From a virus: 32,076 bases of DNA. The position numbers and the translations under genes were made by a program. The notes under the pieces are model-generated. The model had not been told where the DNA came from, made no database searches, and saw nothing but the letters and a program-made list of their open reading frames with translations. Each line of letters begins with the position of its first letter. Positions within the stretch are counted from its first letter, which is position 1. This document shows, piece after piece, positions 7,014 through 14,877 of the stretch. The DNA lies in IMG/VR virus record IMGVR_UViG_3300009703_001819, positions 1 to 32,076 of that record, one strand, 5' to 3'.

Positions 7014-7967
7014 ATGTCCTATATAGAAGAGCTAGTAGATAACTCAATAGGTAGACAATACTGGATTTACAAAGACGATGCATTTTATCAACAAAGAATT
7101 GCAGGTGCTGGTCCGTACCAAAAACAAAACTTATTAAGACTTAGAGAATTAAAACCAAATGCTAAAACAATAATTGATGTTGGCATGAATATTGGTATGA
7201 ACACAATTGAATATGCCACTTGGGCAAAAGATGTGCATGGATTCGAACCAACTCCACAAACATACAATATGGCACTTAAAAATATTGTGTTAGCAAAAGC
7301 ACAATTAGATGAAAGTATGGTTAAGCCGTGGTACTTAAATGGTAGTGTAAACTTTAATGGAAAGTTTGGAGCATCATTAAAAACAACAGGAAACATTAAT
7401 ACATACAATAATGGATTAGGTGATAAGCCAGGATCTTTTGAAATATTAATTAAAAAAGACAATGCAGGACACAATCATATTGAAAATATTGATGTACCTT
7501 TACCAAGTGGAAAGAAAAGAAGAAGAACAGTTGAACCTGAAAAAATAAAAGTAGATGTTAAAACATTAGACTCATACAATTTTGAAAATGTAGATATTAT
7601 TAAAATAGATACAGAAGGTTATGAATTTCCTGTAGTACTAGGTGCAGAAAATACAATAGTAACACAAAGACCAATTGTGCAATTAGAAATGGTTGATGGA
7701 CAACCTGAACGTTTTGGATTTAGTTGTCAACAAATATATGATTGGTTTTTATCAAGAGATTTTGTAATTACACTATCTGATGGTACAGATGTTGGTACTA
7801 AATGGGAACACTATACTAAAAAAATGGAAAGATTCTTTGTACATAAAAGTCTTTTACAAGATGAATATATAAAAGAAGTTGCAGTAAAAGAAACTAAAAC
7901 TATTCCAAGTAGTGAAGAAAAAAAATTAAAAGAACAAGTTAAACCAATAACAATAATGCATATATGA
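7014..7967 (+). CDS. FkbM-family methyltransferase
   Basis: This 317-residue SAM-dependent methyltransferase has motif I in TIIDVGMNIGMNT (about 50-62), an acidic end of strand 2 in FEP (about 78-80) and the FkbM signature VDIIKIDTEGYEFPVVLGA (about 194-212). FkbM enzymes usually O-methylate sugars or other small hydroxyl compounds. With the glycosyltransferase, cytidylyltransferase and epimerase in this window, a glycan target is likely. An insertion with a basic KKRRR cluster (about 168-173) lies between the core halves, and a Lys/Glu-rich tail follows. Its AAGGAGG ribosome-binding site is among the strongest in the window. Confidence 0.88.
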   Translation: MSYIEELVDNSIGRQYWIYKDDAFYQQRIAGAGPYQKQNLLRLRELKPNAKTIIDVGMNIGMNTIEYATWAKDVHGFEPTPQTYNMALKNIVLAKAQLDESMVKPWYLNGSVNFNGKFGASLKTTGNINTYNNGLGDKPGSFEILIKKDNAGHNHIENIDVPLPSGKKRRRTVEPEKIKVDVKTLDSYNFENVDIIKIDTEGYEFPVVLGAENTIVTQRPIVQLEMVDGQPERFGFSCQQIYDWFLSRDFVITLSDGTDVGTKWEHYTKKMERFFVHKSLLQDEYIKEVAVKETKTIPSSEEKKLKEQVKPITIMHI

Positions 7968-8446
7968 AAAAAGAATATTACAATTGGGAAAACATAGAAG
8001 ATATGGTGTCTGACATTGTACAGCAAATTGCTGTTGATGGAGATAATTTTAAACCTGATTATGTAGTTGGATTAACACGTGGAGGATTAATTCCTGCAAC
8101 AATGTTAAGTCATTACTATCAGGTGCCGATGCATACATTAGAAATTAAATTGCGTGATCATTCTGTTAAACCAGAATCAAACAAATGGATGGCTCAAGAT
8201 GCAGTTAATGGTAAAAACATTTTAATTGTAGATGATATTAATGATACTGGAGATACATTAAATTGGCTAAAGAACGATTGGAATAAGCAAGGCGAAATAA
8301 ATTGGCCAGCTAATATTAGATTTGCAGTATTAACAGAAAACGAACCAAGTAAATTTGGTGATGTAGATTATGTTTCAAAATTTATTAACAAAAATGAAAA
8401 TCCTAGTTGGATAGTATATCCATGGGAAGAATGGTGGGCAATATGA
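7964..8446 (+). CDS. Phosphoribosyltransferase (type I PRTase fold)
   Basis: In this 160-residue product the PRPP-binding loop is clear: ILIVDDINDTGDTL (about 86-99). An upstream VVGLTRGGLIPATML segment is typical of xanthine/hypoxanthine-guanine PRTases. It probably works in purine base salvage, moving ribose-5-phosphate from PRPP to a base. A link to deazaguanine supply is possible but not shown. The start overlaps the previous stop (ATGA) and the end overlaps the next start (ATGA), so the unit is tightly coupled. Confidence 0.85.
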   Translation: MKKEYYNWENIEDMVSDIVQQIAVDGDNFKPDYVVGLTRGGLIPATMLSHYYQVPMHTLEIKLRDHSVKPESNKWMAQDAVNGKNILIVDDINDTGDTLNWLKNDWNKQGEINWPANIRFAVLTENEPSKFGDVDYVSKFINKNENPSWIVYPWEEWWAI

Positions 8447-8886
8447 ACAACAGATGGTCAGATGAACCGTATCCGTGGCACAATGAAGCGGTAAACACAA
8501 ATCCAAAAGAATTTAAAGAAACAGTTTGGGCAGAACGTAATCCAGTACATGATGAACCTTGCTTTGCTGTTTATGAAGATAAGTATCCTACAAAAGAAGG
8601 TCATTTATTGTTTATCCCAAAAACCACAGATGCTCCTGGTATGATTGGATTATGTTTCCAAGAAGCATATCGTAAAGGAATGGAAATGGTTAACTCAGGA
8701 GAAATAGATGGATTTAATTTAGGAATGAATCATGGGGAGTCAGCGGGTCAAAGTATATTTTGGCCACACGTACACTTTATACCAAGAACACTTGGAGATC
8801 AAAAAGGTCGACCAAAAGGTGTAAGACGTGCATATCCAGATGATCCATACCAAGCAGAAAACATGAAAAAAGGAAAAGACAAATGA
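8443..8886 (+). CDS. HIT-family (histidine triad) protein
   Basis: The 147-residue product starts at the ATG at 8443, which overlaps the previous stop. The N-terminal part matches HIT proteins (VYEDKYPTKEGHLLFIPK, like the DxxPxxxGHxLVIPK block). The active-site block reads GQSIFWPHVHFIPR. Aligned to the normal HxHxHxx triad, the first His is Trp while the central (nucleophilic) and last His remain. HIT proteins hydrolyse or transfer nucleotides (AMP-lysine, Ap4A and similar). It could clean up adenylated intermediates or nucleotides next to the PRTase. The substrate is unknown. Confidence 0.82.
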   Translation: MNNRWSDEPYPWHNEAVNTNPKEFKETVWAERNPVHDEPCFAVYEDKYPTKEGHLLFIPKTTDAPGMIGLCFQEAYRKGMEMVNSGEIDGFNLGMNHGESAGQSIFWPHVHFIPRTLGDQKGRPKGVRRAYPDDPYQAENMKKGKDK

Positions 8887-9413
8887 ATGTAGTAAACGAA
8901 ATGTATAGAGATCGTGTACCACAAGTCACGTTTAAAACTAGAGTTCAAAAAGAAGATGGTGAATACGGTTGGAAAGACAAAACAACTGATGACTATTTTA
9001 AAAACAAAACTGTGGTTTTATTTTCTTTACCAGGAGCATTTACTCCAACTTGTTCTTCTACACATTTACCAGGTTATGAAGAAAAATATAAAGAACTTCG
9101 TAACTATGTAGATGAAGTATATTGTATTAGTGTTAATGATGCATTTGTAATGAACAGTTGGTCAAAAGATCTTGGTTGTGAAAATGTTAAAATGATTCCA
9201 GATGGAAATGCTCATTTTACAAAAGAAATGGGTATGTTAGTTAATAAAGAACATTTAGGTTTTGGCCAAAGAAGTTGGAGATATTCAGCATTGGTTAAAA
9301 ATGGTGCAATTATGAAAATGTTTGTAGAACCTGGAAAAAATGACAAAGGTGATGATTTTGATCCGTTTGAAGTATCAGATGTGGGCACAATGTTGGCCTA
9401 TTTAAAAGGTTGA
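8883..9413 (+). CDS. Peroxiredoxin, Prx5/type II group
   Basis: This 176-residue thiol peroxidase has the PGAFTPTCSSTHLPGY motif of the Prx5 group, with the peroxidatic Cys at 57, Thr54 in the TxxC core and a conserved Arg downstream (about residue 135). It should reduce H2O2 and organic peroxides, relevant for an oxygen-exposed marine host. Bacterial Prx5 enzymes are often reduced by glutaredoxin or fused to it, and a glutaredoxin is encoded at 14877. The start overlaps the previous stop. The next promoter begins at its stop codon. Confidence 0.93.
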   Translation: MNVVNEMYRDRVPQVTFKTRVQKEDGEYGWKDKTTDDYFKNKTVVLFSLPGAFTPTCSSTHLPGYEEKYKELRNYVDEVYCISVNDAFVMNSWSKDLGCENVKMIPDGNAHFTKEMGMLVNKEHLGFGQRSWRYSALVKNGAIMKMFVEPGKNDKGDDFDPFEVSDVGTMLAYLKG

Positions 9414-9437
9414 CATATTGCCTAAATACTATATAAT
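9410..9437 (+). promoter_or_regulatory. Sigma70-type promoter for queE
   Basis: Perfect TTGACA (9410-9415), 16 bp, perfect TATAAT (9432-9437). The leader is only about 17 bases but still holds GGAG (9449-9452) 8 bases before the ATG at 9461. It overlaps the peroxiredoxin stop. Confidence 0.8.
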
Positions 9438-9460
9438 AGTTGCATAATGGAGAATATTAT

Positions 9461-10387
9461 ATGACATTGGCACAACATGAATTTGGTAAAACTGTAGAAA
9501 AGAAGTTTTACTATTCAGAAATATTTCACAGTATTCAAGGTGAAGGGCATTATACAGGTGTTCCAACAGCATGGATTAGATTCTTTTTGTGTAATTTACA
9601 ATGTAATGGGTTTGGGCAAATAGATCCAACAAATCCAGATACATATGAATTGCCATTTGAAAATTTTGATGTATCAAGTGTAGATAAAGTTGAAGACTTG
9701 CCTGTGTGGGATAAAGGTTGTGATTCAAGTTATACTTGGGCAAAGAAATTTAAACAATTAATGGGGTATGAAACTCCTACAGTATTAGCAAATAAAATTG
9801 TAGATATAATGAAAAATGAAAGTAATCCAAATGGATTATTTTTACATCCTGTTACAGGACAAAGACAACATTTATGTTTTACAGGTGGTGAACCATTAAT
9901 GGCATTGGCACAAACAGCGATTGTGGGAATTTATGAAGAATTACAAAAGCAAAATAATTTGCCAGGGTCAATGACGTTTGAAACTAATGGAACACAGAAA
10001 TTAAGACCACAGTTTATAGATTGGATAAACTCAATTGATACAGAAGTGTTTTTCAGTTGTAGTCCAAAATTATTTACAGTATCAGGTGAAAAGTCTATGA
10101 AAGCAATTAAGCCTGAAATAGTTGCAGAGTATAGAAAACTTTCTGATAAAGGACAATTAAAGTTTGTTGTAGGTCCCAAAGATAGAGAATGGGAAGAAAT
10201 GGAATTAGTAATTAAACAATTTAAAGAAGCAGGTGTTGACTGGCCAATATGGGTTATGCCAACAGGTGCTAGAGAAGAAGAGCAAATAGCAGGTGCTGGT
10301 AAAGTAGCAGAAAAGGCCTTTAAACGAGGTTATAATGTTGCGGCAAGAGTACACGTTTATTTGTTTGGTAATGCAATAGGAACATAA
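9461..10387 (+). CDS. queE: 7-carboxy-7-deazaguanine synthase, radical SAM
   Basis: The product is 308 residues. A TTG at 9440 is in frame, but the ATG at 9461 has the ribosome-binding site. QueE makes CDG from 6-carboxytetrahydropterin, the ring contraction to 7-deazaguanine. Visible features: FHSIQGEG (22-29), the substrate/SAM block TAWIRFF (36-42), CNLQC (44-48), and later CDSSYTW (87-93) and TGGEPLM, the SAM-binding GGE motif. The three cluster cysteines are C44, C48 and C87, a CX3CX38C spacing, so an insert of about 35 residues splits the usual CX3CX2C loop. It belongs with FolE and the DpdA-like protein. Confidence 0.93.
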   Translation: MTLAQHEFGKTVEKKFYYSEIFHSIQGEGHYTGVPTAWIRFFLCNLQCNGFGQIDPTNPDTYELPFENFDVSSVDKVEDLPVWDKGCDSSYTWAKKFKQLMGYETPTVLANKIVDIMKNESNPNGLFLHPVTGQRQHLCFTGGEPLMALAQTAIVGIYEELQKQNNLPGSMTFETNGTQKLRPQFIDWINSIDTEVFFSCSPKLFTVSGEKSMKAIKPEIVAEYRKLSDKGQLKFVVGPKDREWEEMELVIKQFKEAGVDWPIWVMPTGAREEEQIAGAGKVAEKAFKRGYNVAARVHVYLFGNAIGT

Positions 10388-10689
10388 TGAAATCTAAAAT
10401 AAAAGAACTATGGTTTAAAGCTGAAGATAAATCAGTAGAATATAGTAAGTTAGATATATTTAAAACATTATCAAAATTAGTTTATACAATGGCTATGCTT
10501 GTATTATGTTTAATTGTGTTTATTATATATTGTATAGGTGAATTAATAACTTATGCAAAAGAAAAAATACAAAGAAAAGATGATGTTGAAAAATTAGATG
10601 AATATTCAGCACAAGAAGGATACACAGTACCAGAAAAAGTTGAACCAGGTGAAATGGATAAAGTTGACAGAGTAAGGAAATGGATGTGA
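10387..10689 (+). CDS. Single-pass membrane protein
   Basis: The 100-residue product has a basic, helical N-terminus (about 1-28), one long hydrophobic segment (about 33-53) and a charged Lys/Glu tail, suggesting an inner-membrane anchor with a cytoplasmic or periplasmic helix. No family is recognised. The start shares one base with the queE stop and the end overlaps the next gene by 10 bases. Confidence 0.7.
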   Translation: MKSKIKELWFKAEDKSVEYSKLDIFKTLSKLVYTMAMLVLCLIVFIIYCIGELITYAKEKIQRKDDVEKLDEYSAQEGYTVPEKVEPGEMDKVDRVRKWM

Positions 10690-11159
10690 TCGAAGAAGAG
10701 CTTAAATTAAGTAATGTCATAAAAGATTTTTTTAAAGATAGAAAAAGAATAATCTATAACAGAGATAACTCTCAAGAGTATCTTATAAGATACTATTTGT
10801 TCTTAAAAGATAGAAAAAATTTTCCTTTTAATATTACTATGCATAAGGTAATGATGAGCGATGAACCTATACTACATAGTCATCCTTGGAACTGGGGAAC
10901 ATTAATACTAAAAGGTGGTTATTGGGAAAACACACCAAAAGGCAGACATTGGAGAGGTCCAGGATCTTTAAGATTCAGAAAAGCCAGTGATTTGCATTAT
11001 TTAGAATTAGCCAAAGATAAAGATGGTAATAATATTCCTTGTTGGAGTATATTTTTTATGGGTAAGAAAGCAGACACTTGGGGTTTTCTAATAAATGGAA
11101 AGATAATAGAAAGTGAAGAATTTTTAAAAAATAGGCACAAATACCCAACCAATGGATAA
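10680..11159 (+). CDS. Cupin-like protein
   Basis: In this 159-residue product the core looks like a small beta-barrel cupin: HKVMMSDEPILHSHPWNWGTLILKGGYWE (about 55-83), with an HxHPW metal-type motif and a following GGY turn, and a later SDLHYLEL that would supply another metal His. Cupins of this kind bind a metal and can be isomerases, epimerases or oxygenases, often on sugars; nothing here fixes the reaction. The ATG at 10680 is only 2 bases after an AGG. A GTG two codons later (10686) has better spacing and may be the true start. Confidence 0.65.
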   Translation: MDVIEEELKLSNVIKDFFKDRKRIIYNRDNSQEYLIRYYLFLKDRKNFPFNITMHKVMMSDEPILHSHPWNWGTLILKGGYWENTPKGRHWRGPGSLRFRKASDLHYLELAKDKDGNNIPCWSIFFMGKKADTWGFLINGKIIESEEFLKNRHKYPTNG

Positions 11160-11505
11160 TACTAAATTAAAATTTATTCAGCAAAATATTAGCCGTGCTA
11201 AAAATAGAGGACCAAAATCTTGGCCAAGTGAAATAACTAAATTTGATGTTTATAAAATAGGTGAAAATCAAAATTGGAAATGTGCAATTACAGGAGATAC
11301 TTTAGAATTTGTACGTGGTGGTACAACGTGGCAAAACAAATGGTGTAATCCACAATCTTGTACAATTGATAGGATAGACCCAACAAAAGGGTATACAGCA
11401 GATAATATCCAATTATTAACACATAAGGCCAATACTTGGAAAAGTAGTTTTTCAAATGAAGAATTGAAAGTGTTAAGTGTGCAGTTTCTTGGAAAGACTA
11501 CTTGA
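11152..11505 (+). CDS. HNH-like endonuclease-type small protein
   Basis: The C-terminal half of this 117-residue product contains CTIDRIDPTKGYTADNIQLLTH (about residues 77-98). This is the pattern of small HNH-type nucleases (ID-R-D-xx-GY-xx-DNxQ-x(n)-N). A Cys (about 43) and another (about 72) may hold a structural metal. The typical first catalytic His is not obvious, so activity is uncertain. It could be a free-standing homing-type nuclease or a host-DNA nuclease. It overlaps the cupin gene by 8 bases. Its last codons hold the -35 box of the next promoter. Confidence 0.65.
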   Translation: MDNTKLKFIQQNISRAKNRGPKSWPSEITKFDVYKIGENQNWKCAITGDTLEFVRGGTTWQNKWCNPQSCTIDRIDPTKGYTADNIQLLTHKANTWKSSFSNEELKVLSVQFLGKTT

Positions 11506-11530
11506 CAGAATCAATAAATACATATATAAT
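11502..11530 (+). promoter_or_regulatory. Sigma70-type promoter upstream of the nuclease/HtrA unit
   Basis: Perfect TTGACA (11502-11507), 17 bp, perfect TATAAT (11525-11530). The -10 box overlaps the ATG at 11529, so a transcript starting near 11537 cannot use that ATG and would give a leader of about 130 bases to the gene at 11668. It may instead serve downstream genes only. Confidence 0.7.
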
Positions 11531-11690
11531 GAAGTATATAGATTATTTAAAACAGGTAATAAAAGCAATAGCATATGACAATGTCATTTTATTTCCAATG
11601 GACAAAGTAATTAATAAACAAATAGAAGAATTAAAAGAAGAACAAAAACTAAAAAATAAGGATAAGCATGAAGATGAAACTACCGTTTAA
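11529..11690 (+). CDS. Small hypothetical protein
   Basis: This 53-residue ORF starts at the ATG at 11529, with an amphipathic N-terminal helix and a Lys/Glu-rich C-terminal helix. It is open far longer than expected by chance in AT-rich DNA, but its ATG lies in the -10 box of a good promoter and has no ribosome-binding site. It would be translated from upstream transcripts only, or from an internal ATG at 11598. It overlaps the next gene by 23 bases. Confidence 0.45.
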   Translation: MKYIDYLKQVIKAIAYDNVILFPMDKVINKQIEELKEEQKLKNKDKHEDETTV

Positions 11691-12081
11691 GTATAATCCT
11701 AAAAGTTGGTTCTTAAAAGGCAAAGAAAAAGATATTGCTGAAGCAAAGAACGATCTTGAAGGTGTTGCATTAGAAAAAAAACTAGCCGACATAGATGGCA
11801 AGCCTTATGTAACTGTACTGAACACGCATTTTGATCCAAACAATCCAAAGCAAGGATACTTTGAATTAGATTGGAATCAGTCTTTTATTGATATGTTAGG
11901 TAAGAATGGGTACTCAGGAATCACAGATGATGAAACAGTTAACAAATGGTTTGATGATTTATGTAAAGGTATTGTATTAGAAACTATGGATCAAGATGTT
12001 TTTGATGAATTAAAAAAAGGTCAAGATTCTGAAAAGGTAACCAAAACAGCATTAGAAGATGGCAAAGTAGAATATTCGTGA
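11668..12081 (+). CDS. Hypothetical protein (conserved-looking, FKYNPKSW start)
   Basis: The 137-residue product has an AAGGA site 6 bases before the ATG. It opens with a basic LPFKYNPKSWFLKG block, followed by a charged helical region, a central strand-rich part (about 45-75) and an acidic tail. My impression is that similar proteins occur next to the RNase H-type nuclease in marine T4-like phages, but I know no function. The stop overlaps the GTG start of the nuclease gene. Confidence 0.7.
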   Translation: MKMKLPFKYNPKSWFLKGKEKDIAEAKNDLEGVALEKKLADIDGKPYVTVLNTHFDPNNPKQGYFELDWNQSFIDMLGKNGYSGITDDETVNKWFDDLCKGIVLETMDQDVFDELKKGQDSEKVTKTALEDGKVEYS

Positions 12082-13070
12082 CACATATTTTAGTTGATAC
12101 AGCAAATACATTTTTTAGAGCTAGACACGTTTCCGGAAGAGGTACTGACCTTGATACGAAAATTAGTTTAGCATTTCATATACTTTTCAATTCACTTAAA
12201 AAAGCAAATACTATGTTTTCAGGATCACACGTTGTATTCTGTTTAGAAGGACGTAGTTGGCGTAAAGATGTTTATGAACCATATAAAAAGAATCGTGCAG
12301 TAGTTTTAGATAAAAGAACTACAAATGAAAAAGAAGAAGATGTAATATGGTGGGAAGCATTTGATGATTTTTGTACATACGTAAAAGAAAATACAAATTG
12401 TTCAGTATTGCGTGAACCAACATCTGAAGCAGATGATTTAATAGCATTATGGACACAGGCACACCCAGATGATAAACACATTATTATATCATCTGACTCT
12501 GATTTTTATCAATTAATAAATCCAAATGTTTCTTTATATAATGGTGTAGCAAATCAAATTGTTACAGTAAATGGATTTTATGATGAAAAAGATAAACCAA
12601 TTGTTGATAAAAAAACTGGTTTAACAAAAATGCCACCTAATCCAGAATGGATGCTATTTGAAAAATGTATGAGAGGTGATAGTGCTGATAATGTATTTTC
12701 AGCATATCCAAAAGTACGTAAAACAAAATTAGAAGAAGCATTTAAAGATAAAAATAATCAAGGCTTTATGTGGAATAATTTAATGCTACAAAGATGGACA
12801 GACCATAATGGTACGGAGCATAGAGTAAAAGAATGCTATGAAAGAAATAAGCAATTAATTGATCTTACACAACAGCCAGAAGAAATTAAAACAAAAATTT
12901 ACAAAGAAATATATGAAGCACAAAATCCAAAACACGTTGAGCAAGTTGGTGTTCGATTTATGAAATTTTGTGCAAAATATGGATTAACTAAATTATCTGA
13001 ACAGCCAACTGATCATGCTCAATATTTAAACGCAGGATATCCTCGTGTTACAAGCCAAGCAAATAATTAA
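12078..13070 (+). CDS. rnh: RNase H-type 5'-3' exonuclease (T4 rnh-like, FEN/PIN fold)
   Basis: The 330-residue product starts at GTG 12078, overlapping the previous stop. Acidic active-site residues are in place: D7 in HILVDTANTFFR (4-15), EADD (117-120) and SSDSDF (138-143). A later CMRGDSADNV (about 199) corresponds to the H3TH-side acidic cluster. T4 RNase H (305 residues) removes RNA primers and flap DNA on the lagging strand, and that role is expected here. The region between about 165 and 195 looks like an insert. The 3' end overlaps the next gene by 26 bases. Confidence 0.92.
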   Translation: MTHILVDTANTFFRARHVSGRGTDLDTKISLAFHILFNSLKKANTMFSGSHVVFCLEGRSWRKDVYEPYKKNRAVVLDKRTTNEKEEDVIWWEAFDDFCTYVKENTNCSVLREPTSEADDLIALWTQAHPDDKHIIISSDSDFYQLINPNVSLYNGVANQIVTVNGFYDEKDKPIVDKKTGLTKMPPNPEWMLFEKCMRGDSADNVFSAYPKVRKTKLEEAFKDKNNQGFMWNNLMLQRWTDHNGTEHRVKECYERNKQLIDLTQQPEEIKTKIYKEIYEAQNPKHVEQVGVRFMKFCAKYGLTKLSEQPTDHAQYLNAGYPRVTSQANN

Positions 13071-13545
13071 AGATTCATTTTGGATACTTGAACAAAATGA
13101 GCAAAAAGTTGGAACCATGCGTAAAGCATCTAGTACATGGCAAGTATTATTAGAACAAAATAAACAAGAATTTCAAACTTACGATGAAGTGATTAGTTTT
13201 TTAGGATCTGATCCTTTGTCCGTAAATAAAAAAAATTTAGAACAGCCAGAAGCTGGAAAATTTGATGTAAATGGATATCCAACAGAGATTAAACCATTTA
13301 ATATTGAAGTAAAAAATAATTTACCAACCTATACAAAAACGTCTAAATCGCAGGTTAGGCATTGTGCGGGTTACTATTGCGTGGAATTTCCCAAAGGTTG
13401 GGTTCCATCATTTAACCCTAAGATGCAAACTTTAGTTGAAAACGCCATGTCGTTTGCAGGTCCGTTTAATTCAGAAATGGAGATGCAAATTAACATAAAT
13501 AATAAAAAGCGAGAAAGACGACAATGGCAAACTACGAACACGTAA
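13045..13545 (+). CDS. Hypothetical protein, conserved-looking
   Basis: The product is 166 residues from GTG 13045; an ATG at 13117 is a shorter alternative, but the coding pattern upstream looks genuine. It has a beta-rich N-terminus, a middle with PFNIEVKNNLPTYTK and a block with HCAGYYCVEFPKGWVPSFNPK (two adjacent segments). Such Cys/His spacing could bind metal. I associate this pattern with unnamed proteins of marine T4-like phages but know no function. The overlap with the nuclease suggests coupling. Confidence 0.65.
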   Translation: MLQAKQIIKDSFWILEQNEQKVGTMRKASSTWQVLLEQNKQEFQTYDEVISFLGSDPLSVNKKNLEQPEAGKFDVNGYPTEIKPFNIEVKNNLPTYTKTSKSQVRHCAGYYCVEFPKGWVPSFNPKMQTLVENAMSFAGPFNSEMEMQININNKKRERRQWQTTNT

Positions 13546-13745
13546 AAAAATTCTGCGAAAGAGTTGTAAATTTACAAAAAACTCATAGTAACGAAATACG
13601 TCTTACACGGGAAGAAGCCGTATCGATAATGTGCGAACTTAATCAAATGTTGATAAACGAGTCAACTAAGATTAGCCAACCGGTACAGACAACACAGAAA
13701 ATGGTTTCTGATTTGTCACTAGATGCAGGCAGTTTTAAGGATTAA
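13524..13745 (+). CDS. Small helical hypothetical protein
   Basis: The 73-residue product is mainly helical, with heptad-like Leu/Val spacing in the first 50 residues and a polar Gln/Thr-rich tail. It overlaps the previous gene by 22 bases and ends 1 base before the HtrA start. Its end carries the AAGGA site used by HtrA. No family is recognised. Confidence 0.65.
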   Translation: MANYEHVKKFCERVVNLQKTHSNEIRLTREEAVSIMCELNQMLINESTKISQPVQTTQKMVSDLSLDAGSFKD

Positions 13746-13746
13746 C

Positions 13747-14877
13747 ATGAAAAGAATTTTAACAGTACTATCAGTTTTACTATTATTAGTAATTCCAACT
13801 AATGTTGCTGGTGGTCAAGACGAAAACAACCCAAACATATTTGAATATAAAAGTTCATTATTCAGTAGTACAGCAGACATAGTTGAAAAAGTTATACCAT
13901 CAGTCGTATACATTTACATTGAGCAACGAGCAGTCATAGAACCAGATGAAAATAATTTTGGTGGTCTTATGCCGCCAAGAGGAGTTCCAATTCGTGGAGT
14001 AGGAACAGGATTTTTTATTAATGGTGAAGGATATATTGTTACAAACGCACACGTGGTTAAAGGTGCGGCAGAACTTACAATATATTATTGGTCATCTCCT
14101 TTAAAATTTGATAAAGCACAAATAATAGGTGTTGATGAAATTTCTGATATTGCAGTAATTAAAATTGATCCATTACTTCCAACTGATTATGTTAAATGGG
14201 GAGATAGTGAAGAATTAAGATTAGGTGAAGATGTTATTGCAATTGGTCACGGTATGAGTATGCCATGGTCAGTTACAAAAGGAATTATTAGTTATACACA
14301 TAGGCAGAAGCCTGGTTCTCCAATGATTGTTTACAATCAATCAGATGCAGTTATTAACCAAGGTAACTCAGGTGGTCCTTTGTTTAATATGCATGGAGAA
14401 GTTATTGGTGTTAATACTTTATTGTTTTCACAAACTGGGTCATTTGCTGGAGTTGGATTTTCGTTACCATCAGTTTTAGCAGAACGTTCAGTTAGACATA
14501 TTATGAATACTGTAGAATATGATGCTGATGGCAAAGTTACAAAACAAGGATTTGTTACATATCCAGCAATTGGTATTCATGTAACAACTGTTGAAACTAA
14601 AGATGAACGTCAAGAATTGCTTGATAAAGGAATAAAATCTATAGTAATAATTGAAGATACACCAAAAGAAGGTGCGGCCTATGAAGCTGGGTTGAAAAAA
14701 GGTGATATTATATTATCTGTAAATAGAGAAGAAATAATAACTTCACTTGACCTTATAAAGCAATTATGGTATAATGATATTGGTGATACAGTAGATGTTG
14801 TTGTAATAAGAGATGATAAAAAATTAACAATACCTGTAACATTGAAAGAATTTAAATTCAACGTAGAAGGAAAATAA
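13747..14877 (+). CDS. Secreted HtrA/Deg-type serine protease with PDZ domain
   Basis: The product is 376 residues from the ATG at 13747 (AAGGA just upstream). A cleavable-looking signal peptide (about 1-22: two basic residues, a Leu/Val core, ending near AGG) points to export to the periplasm. The S1C protease domain has a complete triad: H102 (TNAHVV), D134 (SDIAVI) and S208 (GNSGGP). One PDZ domain follows (about 275-370). HtrA proteases degrade or hold misfolded envelope proteins. A phage copy could handle envelope stress during infection, trim surface proteins or help lysis. The following glutaredoxin overlaps by one base. Confidence 0.93.
   Translation: MKRILTVLSVLLLLVIPTNVAGGQDENNPNIFEYKSSLFSSTADIVEKVIPSVVYIYIEQRAVIEPDENNFGGLMPPRGVPIRGVGTGFFINGEGYIVTNAHVVKGAAELTIYYWSSPLKFDKAQIIGVDEISDIAVIKIDPLLPTDYVKWGDSEELRLGEDVIAIGHGMSMPWSVTKGIISYTHRQKPGSPMIVYNQSDAVINQGNSGGPLFNMHGEVIGVNTLLFSQTGSFAGVGFSLPSVLAERSVRHIMNTVEYDADGKVTKQGFVTYPAIGIHVTTVETKDERQELLDKGIKSIVIIEDTPKEGAAYEAGLKKGDIILSVNREEIITSLDLIKQLWYNDIGDTVDVVVIRDDKKLTIPVTLKEFKFNVEGK
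14747..14775 (+). promoter_or_regulatory. Possible internal promoter before glutaredoxin
   Basis: TTGACC (14747-14752), 17 bp, perfect TATAAT (14770-14775), within the PDZ-coding part of the HtrA gene and about 100 bases before the glutaredoxin ATG. It fits the other promoters well but lies in coding DNA and could be chance. Confidence 0.35.

Noticed and set aside
8914-9111. 65-residue + strand frame inside the peroxiredoxin gene
   Set aside because: It overlaps a clear peroxiredoxin in another frame and has no protein-like pattern of its own.
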